A stretch of 64,000 nt of DNA from Labia minor (lineage: Eukaryota > Arthropoda > Insecta > Dermaptera > Spongiphoridae), in the NCBI GenBank assembly GCA_963082975.1, contig OY720344.1, positions 15,611,580 to 15,675,579 on the forward strand. The letters run 5' to 3'. Position numbers and translations under genes: made by a program. Under the pieces are notes generated by a model. That model ran no database searches and had not been told where the DNA came from. It was given only the letters and a program-made list of their open reading frames with translations. Shown here in pieces: positions 48,901-59,224 of this stretch. Numbering within the stretch: position 1 is the stretch's first letter; every line of letters starts with the position of its first letter.

Positions 48901-51396
48901 GTGCTTCTCCGGAACCAAGATGTCACTCTCCATCCTCCATCTATGTATGAGAATTCGCCCCTGCCCCTGTTTTCAATGTTTAAGCTGTATATATATTTCT
49001 TTTTTCAGCTACCTATTAAGAGAAAAAGATCTCAGGAAAAGGAACCTGTTGCAACCTCTACTTCAGCTACTACAAGTGCTTCTCCGGAACCAAGATGTCA
49101 CTCTCCATCCTCCATCTATGTATGAATATTCGCCCCTGCCCCTGTTTTCAATGTTTAAGCTGTATATATATATATATTTTTTTCAGCTACCTATTAAGAG
49201 AAAAAGATCTCAGGAAAAGGAACCTGTTGCAACCTCTACTTCAGCTACTACAAGTGCTTCTCCGGAACCAAGATGTCACTCTCCATCCTCCATCTATGTA
49301 TGAGTATTCGCCCCTGCCCCTGTTTTCAATGTTTAAGCTGTATATATATATATATATTTTTTTCAGCTACCTATTAAGAGAAAAAGATCTCAGGAAAAGG
49401 AACCTGTTGCAACCTCTACTTCAGCTACTACAAGTGCTTCTCCGGAACCAAGATGTCACTCTCCATCCTCCATCTATGTATGAGTATTCGCCCCTGCCCC
49501 TGTTTTCAATATTTAAGCTGTATATATATTTCTTTTTTCAGCTACCTATTAAGAAGAGAAAAATATCTAGGGCAAAGGAACGTGTTGTAACCTCTACTTC
49601 AGCTACTACAAGTACTTCTCTGGAACCAAGATGTCACTCTCCATCTTTATTTCCAGGAGTATCAATGTCTTCGGTTACGGAAAGTGAAGAACCTCGACCA
49701 TCTTCATGTACAAGATCAAGATTCATTTCGCCAAAACTAATAAAAAATTCCCCAACAAAATATTCCTACCTTGGAAAAAAAAATTATTTTCTAAATAAAA
49801 TAAAAAATTTACAAAGAACAAAGTTACAAAAATCAAAAAGTTTACCTACAGTGAAAAATGTTTTAAAAGATCTTAAAGAAAAATTTATGATGAGATCGGA
49901 TGAATTAGATGTATTGGAAAATATTATTGGACCGAACAAAAACATATTAGCAAGGCAAATGCAAACAGCAAAAGGACTTCCAACAAAAAGGGAATATGAG
50001 CCCGAATTGAGGACATTTGCCCTGACTCTTTTTTATTATTCACCAGCAGCTTATGAATATGTTGGTCAACACTTCGGTTTTACCCTTCCTCCTAGAAATA
50101 TTCTTAGAAAGTGGCTCCAAGTAGAAGAAGGAAATCCAGGGTTTTGTAGAGAAGCATTGCAGGCTATTAAGTTAAAGGCTAGTCTTCAAAAAGAGATAAC
50201 ACTTTGTAACCTCGTTTTTGATGAAATGTCCATAAGAAGAGAAGTAATTTATGATGGGAAAAAATATGTTGGTTTTGTTGATAGCGGAACAGGCCAAGAA
50301 AATGATGATCTAGATATAGCAAGTGAAGCTCTGGTATTTCTCTTGGTTGCAATTAATGGGAATTGGAAGGTGCCTATAGCATATTTTTTAGTAAATGGAA
50401 CAAATGCATCAATAAAAACAAATTTGGTTCGAGAATGTATAAATTTTGCTAAAGAAAATTCTATAAGAATTGTTAGCCTAACATTTAATGGAACTCACAC
50501 CAATTTTTCGGTGGCTAAAAATTTAGGTTGCAATTTTGATATGGAAAATATGCAAACTTATTTTATTTCAGAAACGGGAGATAAAATCTGTGTTTTCTTA
50601 GATGCCTGTCACATGTTGAAATTAATTAAAAACGCTTGGAACCATTTAAAACACTTTTATTTAAATGGAGAGCAAATTTCTTGGAAATATATAGAACAAC
50701 TAAACAAATTACAGATTGGAGAAGGTTTGCATCTTGCAAACAAATTGAAAACAAGCCATATTTTATTCTCTTATCAAAAAATAAAAGAGAGCCTTGCCTC
50801 ACAACTATTTAGCGATTCGGTAGCAGATGCTATCGATTTCTGCTGGAATGAATTAAATATTCCAGAATTTGAAAATTCAAAAATGACTGTTTTTTTCTTA
50901 AAAGAATTAAACAATCTATTTGACATATTTCATTCAAAATGGATTGGACAAAAAAATTATACAAAACCATTAAACTCGAAAAATGAACAGGAGATTTTAA
51001 ATTTTTTGGAAAGGTCAAAACATTTATTGAAATCCCTAAAAACAAATAATGACCAGCTACTAATACACCATCCACAAAAAACCGGATTTTTAGGTAAGAA
51101 CAAAAAATATTTTATCAACATTTGTGTTGAAAATTAATTAATTTCCATTGAAAATTTACTTAAATAAAAAACAATACTTTTTATTAGGATTTTTAATTTG
51201 CATCGAAAGTCTTCAAACTATGTATATGGAGTTGGTTAAAAAATCTGAAATCCTCTCTTGTTTACCAACGTACAAACTAAGTCAGGATCATTTGGAACTT
51301 TTATTCTCCACAATCCGGAGACAAGAAGGTTCCAATGATAATCCAACTGCTATTCAATTTAGAAACGCATTCAGAAAAATCTTAGTACATACTTAA
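45985..51396 (+). CDS. THAP-domain P-element-type transposase (THAP9-like)
   Basis: Exon 1 (45985-46082) and exon 2 (46963-47164) encode an N-terminal THAP zinc finger: cysteines in CSAYGC, then the FPKD motif, W in RKKW, CSDHF, and the AIPTIF box. The main exon (49542-51093) and last exon (51188-51396) encode a P-element/THAP9-type transposase. Three acidic positions expected for the RNase-H-like site are visible: FDEM (Asp codon at 50220), LDACHMLKLIKNAW (50601) and SQDHLE (51286, 51295). Between these lie six extra cassette exons (48484-49477, described separately). All joins keep frame. Without cassettes the product is 586 aa; each cassette adds 37. TAA at 51394-51396 is probably premature, since the same frame continues for about 30 residues (KETLTGNCIPLEEIRILDC) to another stop. 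It could be a mobile P-type element or a domesticated copy. Intron 1 holds a family A element (46266-46880) and intron 2 another (47524-48195). Confidence 0.85.
46266..46880 (+). mobile_element. Helentron-like family A copy in THAP-gene intron 1
   Basis: Starts TACCGACTGACGATAGTAAG and ends GACCTGGCCACAGGTC then AACTTA. The TGACGTCA pair is at 46674-46681 and 46694-46701. It has only one GTCTGTCCGTCC unit. It is 615 bp and in the same orientation as the gene. Confidence 0.88.
47524..48195 (+). mobile_element. Helentron-like family A copy in THAP-gene intron 2
   Basis: Full-length copy with an expanded internal minisatellite: the 12-bp unit GTCTGTCCGTCC is repeated five times at 47643-47703. 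The TGACGTCA pair is at 47979-47986 and 47999-48006. A long T-run follows (48196-48225). It lies about 290 bp before the first cassette exon. Confidence 0.9.
48484..49652 (+). repeat. Tandem array of seven exon units (175-180 bp period)
   Basis: Seven copies start at 48484, 48659, 48834, 49009, 49187, 49367 and 49542. In the first six, a 111-nt exon begins CTACCTATTAAGAGAAAA after a TTTTTCAG acceptor and ends TCCATCTAT before a GTATGA donor. The intervening minimal introns are 64-69 nt (CGCCCCTGCCCC near the 5' side, then a TATATA and T-rich tract). Each exon is 37 codons, phase 0 at both ends, and encodes LPIKRKRSQEKEPVATSTSA then TTSASPEPRCHSPSSIY. Copies 2-6 are almost identical to each other. 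Copies 1 and 7 share the older KISRG/KISRA variant. Copy 7 has no donor and reads into the transposase exon. Intron length differs only in the TA/T tract. Whether any unit is actually spliced is not visible. Confidence 0.9.
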
Positions 51397-51534
51397 CTAA
51401 AAGAAACATTAACTGGAAATTGTATTCCATTGGAAGAAATTAGAATTCTTGATTGCTCTAGTTCATCCAAAGTCCATCGATGTAATTAATGATACATCCC
51501 AAGATAAAATATCTTTTATGAGAATAATTTAAAT

Positions 51535-52137
51535 TTCTCCGGCAACACCGCCACCCAGGCGTTTACTTTTTTCCGTGACTGTATATAATTTATATGACAT
51601 TAAATATTTTTAATTTAATAAATTTGTACACCTATTTGAATAAATAAATAAATACAGAAAGTTTATGAACATTATTTTTTTTTATAAATTATATTAATTA
51701 AAATTTATTTTCTTATTTCTGTTTGTTCTTTATTTTACATTAATAATATTAATTACTTATAAATAATTCATAATAATAATAAATTGTGATACCAACTTAT
51801 AGGAATATTAAAATAATATAATTATTATTTTACATCTTGTTAATAACTAAATAACTTAAGAGTATAACTAATGGTTTTCAATTTATAAAATCTAATTTAC
51901 CTAACCTTAACACACAACAATTCCGTCTCATTATTGTAATACAAAGTTAGAAATATTAAGTTAATATAATTAATATTATTTATTTATTAATACCAATTAA
52001 TAATATTAATTACTTATAAATAATTCATAATAATAATAAATTGTGATACCAACTTATAGGAATATTAAAATAATATAATTATTATTTTACATATATATGA
52101 ATATAATATAAATATTTTTAATTTTATTACCGACCGA
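51535..52137. repeat. Dispersed repeat 3' of THAP gene, with an internal direct repeat
   Basis: 51537-51655 matches 30795-30925, including the right half of the 113-bp palindromic MITE (GCGTTTACTTTTTTCCGTGA). Bases about 51736-51835 (AATTACTTATAAATAATTCATAA, GTGATACCAACTTATAGG) are repeated directly at about 51994-52092, nearly without change. That suggests a recent local duplication of about 260 bp spacing. Confidence 0.7.
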
Positions 52138-52742
52138 CGATAGTAAGGGAGGTATTGTTTTCACACCAAATTTCACATGTGGAGATTTTTACATATCTCC
52201 ACGAATCATGCATTTTCTAAACAGAAAAAAGTATTTTTAGCATGATGTCTGTCCGTCCGTATAGATGTGTACAGCCTGAACGGCTCAACCGATTTTGATG
52301 AAATTTGGTATATTTACTTAATGCATCACTGGGATGAATTGATCAACTTTTGGTGCAAATCCGGAAACCGGAAGTGGTAGTATTAGCGATCGACGATAGG
52401 AAGGGAAGGGTTATTTTCACACCAAATTTCACATGAGGAGATTTTTTTATATATCACCACGAATCATGCACTTTGTATTGGTTTTATCCTCTAGAAAAAT
52501 CATCTTTATTAGTTTTTTCTTGATTTAAAATTATATGACGTCATCCAGCCATTCATGACGTCACAGTCTGGTCTTACATATATATTATAAATAAAATAAA
52601 ATTAAAAATATTTATGTTATATGCCTATTTGTTTTTTATTACATTAATAGATATATTAAAATTATTTGAAATTGTTTCTGTAGCTGGAAATTAATTTACT
52701 TCAAACCGTCGGTCGGTTCGGACCTGGCCACAGGTCAACTTA
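52138..52742 (+). mobile_element. Helentron-like family A, best-preserved copy
   Basis: 605 bp. Left end TACCGACCGACGATAG. Its 11-mer ACCGACCGACG is inverted near the right end as CGTCGGTCGGT (52707-52717). A 6-bp stem with a GCCA loop follows (GACCTGGCCACAGGTC, 52721-52736), and the element ends 6 bases later (AACTTA). A terminal motif repeated as a subterminal inverted repeat, a 3' hairpin, an internal GTCC microsatellite and no target duplication are features described for Helentron-derived non-autonomous elements; the class is my inference. The TGACGTCA pair is at 52536-52543 and 52556-52563. Confidence 0.85.
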
Positions 52743-53260
52743 TTTTAAGAATAGATATATATCTAAAAGGCGGTAACTGTGACGTCACATATATACATTT
52801 AAATTAAAAATATTTGAATGTTTAAGTTTTTATGTAGCGCCATCTGTCGATAGTTTTGTGACACTACAGACTTTTACCAAAATATTACTAATTAAATTAT
52901 TAAATTAATTTTGGATTTAACTACACTAAAAACTTCCCTGGGATGCCCACAACAATCCCTGAAAGTTTCACCGTAATCGGACGGGTAGTTTTTGAGTATT
53001 TGACAGACACACACACACACAGACATTGCCTTTTATTGCTTTTATATATATATATATAGATATATAGATACGTAATATTTATAAATGATATTCATTCTAG
53101 ATATATAATTTATTATTTCTCTTAATTCATTCAATTTATTTATTATAATTTTTTTTTTTTGTAAATTATTGTATTTGTTAAATAAAAAAATTAATTTGAG
53201 ACAAAATATTTGTTTATTTCTTTTTGAATTACATTGAATTTTTACTTTCATTTACCTCTA
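52743..53260. other. Fragment of another Helentron-like repeat
   Basis: 52755-53040 carries TGTGACGTCACA (52779-52790), GTAGCGCCATCTGTCGATAG, a CCGTAATCGGACGGGTAG phrase and an (AC)n microsatellite at 52984-53001. It is single-copy in this window. The remainder is AT-rich. Confidence 0.45.
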
Positions 53261-53522
53261 TTTAGGTACATGTATAGTGTAAGTATGAAAAGTCAAATTC
53301 GAGTTCTCAACAAAAATAACAAGTGGTTTATTAGACTCAAAAACGAAAATATACTGAAACTTTGGATTTAAGATCTTACATCAAATAATTTTCTAAACGA
53401 AGGAGATTTTTTTAAATTTTCCAAAAATGATCTTACGATTTTAGTTAAACACGCTCAATCAATGTGAAAAAAAATTATTTTGAATAGCAAGATTTCTTTG
53501 TGAAGTGGGGTCCTCAATAATT

Positions 53523-53732
53523 AGGGTGACCAAACGTCCCGTTTTTCCAGGATTGTCCTGTTCTTAGGTGCTCTGTCCGGAAAAAGTCTTCTGGACAGCC
53601 TATTGTCCCGGTTTTTTTTAATATTTAGTAAATTTCTTTTTTTTCAAAATTTTTTCAATTTGCTTCTAAAAAAAAAATAAAAAAAAGTAAACCGTTTGTC
53701 CCGATTTGGTCTTTTCGAAATATGGTCACCCT
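53523..53732. mobile_element. MITE family E, copy 2
   Basis: An inverse relative of 24771-24953: AGGGTGACCAAACGTCCCG at the left, GAAATATGGTCACCCT at the right, with CAGCCTATTGTCCCGG in the body. The flanks CTCAATAATT and ATCAATAATA match at 8 of 10, a degraded 10-bp duplication. Confidence 0.82.
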
Positions 53733-53739
53733 ATCAATA

Positions 53740-54480
53740 ATAATAAATAATATTTTAGTAAAAAAAAAATATTAAAAATTATAAAAGTATCTAAAAATTA
53801 ATTAATAAAAGAACAATAAATAAAAAAAAATATAAAATAAAAAATACACAGGAAAATAAATTAAAAGATACAAAATTAACTAATAAAAATTTATAAGAAT
53901 TAACAACAAATTAAACGACAAAACAGATTAAATCATTTCAAATATTTTAAAGGAACAGGAATTAAAAAATTATTTATTTACACTTTTCTATTTGTATTTA
54001 AAATTATTAGATCATATTTAATCAATAATTTATTTGGAATAAAATTTTCTTTAATTATCATTTTAAATGAATATTAATTAAAGGAAGAAATTGTTTTTAA
54101 AATAATAAAAATATATGAGTATTAAGTATAGGTTACTGTTATATATTTCCAGTCATAATAATAAACATTTACATTAACATTAATATTATGATTAACATTG
54201 ATAATATTATATTCACATGCAATATCAAGTAACACCAGATCAAGTAGGCAGTGACACTTTTGAACACGGAAAATAATAAACAAATGACAAGCTTGACTAG
54301 ACTGGCAGATTTAAATATAAATTGTTAATTATATACGAATGTAATATTTCAATATTAATAAATTAATAGTTTCTTTATACCAGTGTACTTATTCAACAAA
54401 GAACCTGCGTAATACACAATAGTTACCCAGACGACTTAAACATAATAGGAGATTCGGGAATTGCAATTACAGATAGGTAG
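53740..54480. other. Scrambled remnants of family G and LINE
   Basis: 53740-53850 and 54060-54110 resemble parts of family G (around 23360-23480 and 23206-23240). 54424-54480 encodes YPDDLNIIGDSGIAITD, the mutated reverse-transcriptase active-site box of the window's LINE family. I see no complete element. Confidence 0.5.
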
Positions 54481-55190
54481 GAAAAATTTGAATGAATATT
54501 TCCTCTTTTTTTTGAAAATGAAAGGTTAAAAAAACAGAATCTATTATTTTTAATGTTTTATGAATACAAAAATATTTTCAAAACGTCAATTAAAATGACT
54601 AAATTATATTATTTTTGTTTTGTTTCAATTATTAATTACAACTATATTTTAAGTGCAAAAATGATTTCTTGGTTATATAAAATTAAAATATGATTTTTAG
54701 ACAAATGATATAAACGAGATGTTTTAAATTTATGTCTTTTTTATATTGAGTACTTTTTTAAAATTTGTTTAAAATCAAAATTATTGTTTCTATTATATTT
54801 TTTTATGACAGAAACTGTAAGCGAAATATCTTCATGTTGCGACTAATACTTTTCAAATCTTCTAACATCACAGAATTAGATAAGTTTCTTTTAAGGGAGG
54901 AAATTAACTATGATCTAAAAAAATTAATAAATGAACTTAATAATAAAAAAACAAATAAATCAATTAAATTAATACTATTAATGGATGTATATATTGTTAA
55001 TTTATCTATAGGTTTATCTATAGTTTTATATCGTTAATTTTTATAAATTGTCTCAAGTCTCTAACTTTGCATTTTCTCAAATTTCATTATAATTAAAAAT
55101 ATTCAATAAAAATCAAGCAATGAAATATCAAAATGAAATGATCAAGAAATATTATACTCTATTTCTCTATTATAACATATACAATACTTA
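54481..55190. other. AT-rich stretch; uncertain open frame
   Basis: The open frame of 90 codons at 54765-55037 includes NCKRNIFMLRLILFKSSNIT and LREEINYDLKKLINELNNKK. It is not simple sequence, but it has no family I recognise and no matching exon nearby. It is not called as a gene. Confidence 0.3.
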
Positions 55191-55194
55191 CGAA

Positions 55195-55480
55195 CTATAG
55201 GCGGAGGAAATATTAGGAGATACAATTGCGGGTTTAGGCCAAATCGATCAACATTAATTAAGATATTCTCATTATGACAGATTTTAGAAAAAAAACCGCG
55301 AATTCAATATTTCTGTTCAATAATTATTTGTAGACTTTAGTAAAACATACGTATGACTCAATAGATGCGAATAAACTTTTTCAAATTTTGATCTTCAAAT
55401 TTGTCTTGAAGGTAGTAGAAATAGAGTAAGATGCGGAAATCAATTGTAAAATATTAGGATACCCAGACGACTTAAATATA
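55195..55480 (+). pseudogene. LINE reverse transcriptase fragment, left part of split LINE
   Basis: Degenerate frames give YNCGFRPNRSTLIKIF-like sequence, an FSKTYDSIDANKLF box (first catalytic aspartate region) and, at the very end, YPDDLNI (mutated YADD box). The sequence is cut at 55480 by family G. The LINE resumes at about 63046 with the residues that should follow (IGD and then a KLIEAEKDMG-like segment). Confidence 0.75.
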
Positions 55481-55735
55481 AGTACCGGGACCCCGAGCCT
55501 CGGCTCGGTACTTAAGTTAAAAAAAATGATTCATTATTATTGGATTTGGCTGGTAATATTAATACCTGGGACACCGAGCTCTCGCTCTACCCTTTAAAAA
55601 ATATTGATACACAATTCTTTAATTATTTATTACAATTATTAAATGTTACACATTTGCATCAATCTGATTAAAATTAATGAACTTGTGCTCCTCAATAATA
55701 CATAAATATATAATATATAGGTACATATATTTTTT

Positions 55736-56373
55736 ACTATCTCGCCAGAGATAGTATTGCGATCACGAAAATTTTCGATGTTGAGATTTTGATGTTTTTA
55801 TACGTTTTGAAGGTTCCTGAATCATTTTCACTAAGGTTGAGAAAAATGTCTGTGTGTGTGTGTGTGTGTGTGTATGTGTGTGTGTGTGTATGTGTGTGTG
55901 TATGTATGTAGGCAAGATTACGCAAAAACGGTTTGAGCTAGAATGATGAAATTTGGTACATGGACATTATTCAAAATTCATAGTTTTCTATCAACTTTTG
56001 AGAAATGTAGCTCAACCGGAAGAGGGTCATTACCTACAACGTTTTGATTTTTTTTCCTCTAAAGTGACCGTAAAAATAAAGATATATGTTTGATAATTTT
56101 TCACATGATTAATAATTGTATAAAACTGCTATATATAGAATTTCAGCTTGATTGATTCGCTGAAATTACCAGAATTAATTTTTTAACACTGCAAATCTCA
56201 CGCGCCAACACGTGACGTTGTGCCATCAACAAAAAGCCAAACATGCGCTGGTTTAATATTTATTATTTATTATTTATAATTTATAATTAATTAAATTTAA
56301 TTTAAATATAATATATTATGTTATTTAATCCAATTCAAATTGCGAGATAGTCGAGTGGAGACACTCCAGCTAA
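55736..56373 (+). mobile_element. Helentron-like family B, full copy
   Basis: The left end is a perfect 8-bp hairpin, ACTATCTC GCCA GAGATAGT. Its first ten bases are inverted near the right end (GCGAGATAGT, 56342-56351). A GAGTG-GAGA-CACTC hairpin follows (56353-56366), and the element ends CAGCTAA. It carries a (GT)n microsatellite (55848-55914). The insertion site is a T-run: the empty family G copy at 22520 reads TTTTTTTTCTATAG. The layout copies that of family A with unrelated sequence. Non-coding. Confidence 0.85.
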
Positions 56374-56984
56374 TTTTCTATAGTGTTTTTTTGAAAAACT
56401 GTTTAGCGCCCCAAGTGGTTATAAAACAAACTAAAGACAAAAAAACGTGCTTTGCAGCTTTTCGGAATTAAAAAAGCAAAATTGGCAGTCGTGGGACTGG
56501 CCGACAGAAGTGAAAACTTCTGCGTAAGAAATTTTAAAACAGACGAAATTCGCGCTATTTCACGAGAAAGATGAATTTCATATGCATGTATATATATATA
56601 ACTTATATATTATTTTAAACATATATTTTAAACAAATTTGTAACTTATATTTATATGAATAGTCAACTTTTCTGAGATTAACAATGTATTTGACGTCTAT
56701 GTCTTCCTTGATATCAGCAACGATATTCGTCTCACCGACTATCCCTATGTGTGTGTGTTAGTGTTAGTACTCTTTGCATCCACAAGAGGTGCGAATTTAA
56801 AAAAATTATGTGTGCCATTATTTAAATTCAAATTATATTTGTTTTTATAATAAATATAATAATATTATTTGTTCTTTTATTTCATAGATCTGAATTTGTA
56901 TAGAATAATTATTAATTAAAATTATTAATTAATTAATTGATAATTCTATAGAAACTGTTAAGTTATATTTAATAGTGATATCTT

Positions 56985-57660
56985 TAAAAATTGAAAGATC
57001 TATCTTTGTGGGTCCACGGAACTCGAAATTGTTTGGCCGCAGTAACATCATTTCTCCAAGTGTCCCTATTCTGAGCTGCACACATCTAACTAGTATTTTC
57101 TCCCATCTCTCTCACGCTCTTTTCGACATTGTCCGCACCACAGACCATCCGTTACCGCACATCTCGTCCTTGGTCTTCTAAACGAACATTTCCCAACAAA
57201 TATATTTTTCTTCTGGCCAACACAACCTTCTCAATTTTATGACCCTAACTGGAGATGCATAGAGGTCATGCAATTATTCCTCGTTATGCAGTCTACGCCA
57301 TTTCCTGGTGACCTCATCTTTCTTTGGCCCATAAACGCCTCGAAGAATCCTCTTCTCAAATACTCTAAATCTACTCTCATCTCCTAAGGTCATAGACCAC
57401 ACCTCACACCCATAGAATATAACCAGCAAAATAATTGTTTTATATAATTAATTTTGATTCCCTTTGATAACAATTTTGACGAGAGAAGCCCCTTTTTTGC
57501 ATGATATCAGGCGCTACCCGCGATAGCAACCTCAATTTAAATAAATTTTTCTCGTATATTATTACCCTTCGTAATTACTGAACCTAAGTATTTATTCTAT
57601 TCATTTTACAATTCTTACAGTTTCTTATGTTAATACTATTCCTCCTTGCTACTAAATATT
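56985..57660 (-). pseudogene. LINE 3' fragment inside the 5.3-kb element
   Basis: The minus strand gives the LINE's C-terminal words in order: KYLVARRNSIN, a QKRGFSRQNCYQRE-like segment, RRLWAKER, RLEDQGRDVR and AAQNRDTWRNDVTAAKQFRV. The 3' end CAAAGATAGATC is at the low coordinate. Many stops. It is the same family as 39722-40125. Confidence 0.8.
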
Positions 57661-58105
57661 TAGTTTTAACTATTTAATTAAATACAAAATAAAATTATAT
57701 ATAGTAGAAATGATCAAAATCTTTCAACCAACTAGGTAGATAAATTAAACCAAAAAATTCTAATTCAAAAAAACTAATTCTTTTCTAATTGTAATACCTA
57801 ATATTAGAATTGTTAAGGATTTAATTCAAATATTGAATATATATATATAAATATATTTTTGATATTAATAATTTTCTTAGTGATGAGTAGATGTATATTG
57901 TTTCTCTCAATAGGGCCCTTTATTCTATTTTTGGATACATCTCCCTTTAATTTAACTATACAAAAATGAGAGGAAAGTAAAAAATTGTTTTTCTTTTACT
58001 TGATTAAAGTTTTGAAAATAATTATATATTAATTAAATTATTAGAAATTCTAAATTACTGATCAGGATTTTACATAAGTATTTAAGATATATCTTTAATA
58101 TTATC
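57661..58105. other. AT-rich spacer inside the 5.3-kb element
   Basis: No coding sequence or repeat recognised. (TA)n near 57838-57856. Confidence 0.3.
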
Positions 58106-58471
58106 TAAAATGGAACGAGGAAAGGCGCAAAGAGATAATGATTAGAATAATTTTCCACAAGAAGGTCTCACCTTAGATAACTTTTATGAATTTTTTGCTC
58201 GGTATGGAGCTATAGAAAATATTCAGATGCGAACTTAAATTGATAATGCAGCAAATAAAACTATTTTTAAAGGATCCGTTTTTGTAATATTTAAAGAAAA
58301 AGAAAAAGCCGAAGAATTTTTAAAAATAGATTCAATCAATCAATCAATTTTTAAAAATAGATTCAATCAAATACAATGAACAAGAGTTAATTAAAAAATG
58401 GAAAGAAGCTTAGAAAGAAAAAGAAAAGAAAAGAACGAATGGAGAATAAGTTAATTCAAAATGCTCTAAAG

Positions 58472-58806
58472 CATGGGTGTCTAAACTATGACCATTCGTG
58501 GGCCACGTTGCAAAAAAAATTATGCTGGGCCGCACATAAATATTTTTTCAAGAAATGGAAATAAAATTAACTACAGTAAAACCTCTCTATAAGGACACGT
58601 CTAATAGTTACTTCATTCATTTTAATTCACAATAAACATAGTTTTTAAGAGTATTTTGAGAATGTCCTTGTAGAGAGTTATTACTGTATATATAGTTTTA
58701 TTAAAATAAAATAACTTCTTTTTATTATAATTTTTTTATTTGAATTATAGAAATATTTATAAAATTATATCTCAAAGGGTTTTGGGCCGCACTTTAGACA
58801 AGCATG
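58472..58806. mobile_element. hAT MITE inserted in the La retrocopy
   Basis: The ends CATGGGTGTCTAAACT and the inverse of ACTTTAGACAAGCATG are 16-bp inverted repeats with a few mismatches. The 8-bp duplication CTCTAAAG is perfect (58464-58471 and 58807-58814). The interior has GTGGGCCACG and TGGGCCGCAC, phrases common near hAT ends. Removing it and one CTCTAAAG restores the reading frame context NALK-NKGKQ of La. Confidence 0.92.
58574..58686. mobile_element. pogo-like MITE nested in the hAT MITE
   Basis: CAGTAAAACCTCTCTATAAG at the left is inverted as CTTGTAGAGAGTTATTACTG at the right, with TA on both sides (58572-58573 and 58687-58688). 113 bp, non-coding. The ACAGT...ACTGT ends with TA duplication fit the pogo/Tc1 group. 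Confidence 0.88.
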
Positions 58807-59224
58807 CTCTAAAGAATAAGGGAAAACAACAAACATCGGTTCCAAACTTAGCAAAGAATGCTATTATTTATTTAACTGGATTTACTGGAGAAGAAATCAC
58901 TCGAATAGATATCAAAGAAGTGTTAACTTCAGAATATAGCGCCGAGGTGGCTCTTATAGAATTTAACCAAGGGGATGCAGAGGCTTCTGTTCGATTATTA
59001 AGAGAAGATTTAGCCAAGAAGATTTTAGAAAAATTTACTGATGGAGAACTAAAAATTAAAGATCAAGAAATATCCTCGAATGTATTAGAAGGAGAAGCAT
59101 AAGAAAAATATCTTGAAAAAGCAAGACAAGACTTTGCTAAAGTACATCCAAGAAAAAAGAGAAGACGATTTATAAGTATATATATATATTTGTATTTATG
59201 TTTATATAATTTATATATATATAG

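Larger units (their letters stand above)
58110..59170 (+). pseudogene. La (SSB) autoantigen-type retrocopy, 5'-truncated and broken
   Basis: La binds the 3' oligo-U of RNA polymerase III transcripts. The RRM1 part is at 58159-58400: EGLTLDNFYEFFARYGAIEN, IQMR, then FKGSVFVIFKEKEKAEEFL. After an insertion (58472-58806), the C-terminal RRM follows: NAIIYLTGFTGEEITRID, SAEVALIEFNQGDAEA, FTDGELKIKDQE, and a basic end HPRKKRRRF. The N-terminal La motif is missing. In-frame stops follow QRDND, MRT and EGEA. A block of about 30 bp (TTTTTAAAAATAGATTCAAT) is tandemly duplicated near 58316-58372. No introns separate the parts, which argues for a processed copy. It cannot make a full protein. Confidence 0.85.

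Noticed and set aside
48551-49303. Several overlapping open frames of 74-127 codons
   Set aside because: They are readings of the tandem exon array through its introns (for example the HLCMSIRPCPCFQC segment is intron sequence). The spliced frame is different.
49095-49541. Upstream extension of the long transposase open frame as one continuous protein
   Set aside because: This part is translation through array introns. The acceptor before 49542 and the match to the unit exons show that the real exon starts there.
54765-55037. 90-codon open frame
   Set aside because: Possibly an exon, but no acceptor/donor or partner exon was found and composition is close to background.
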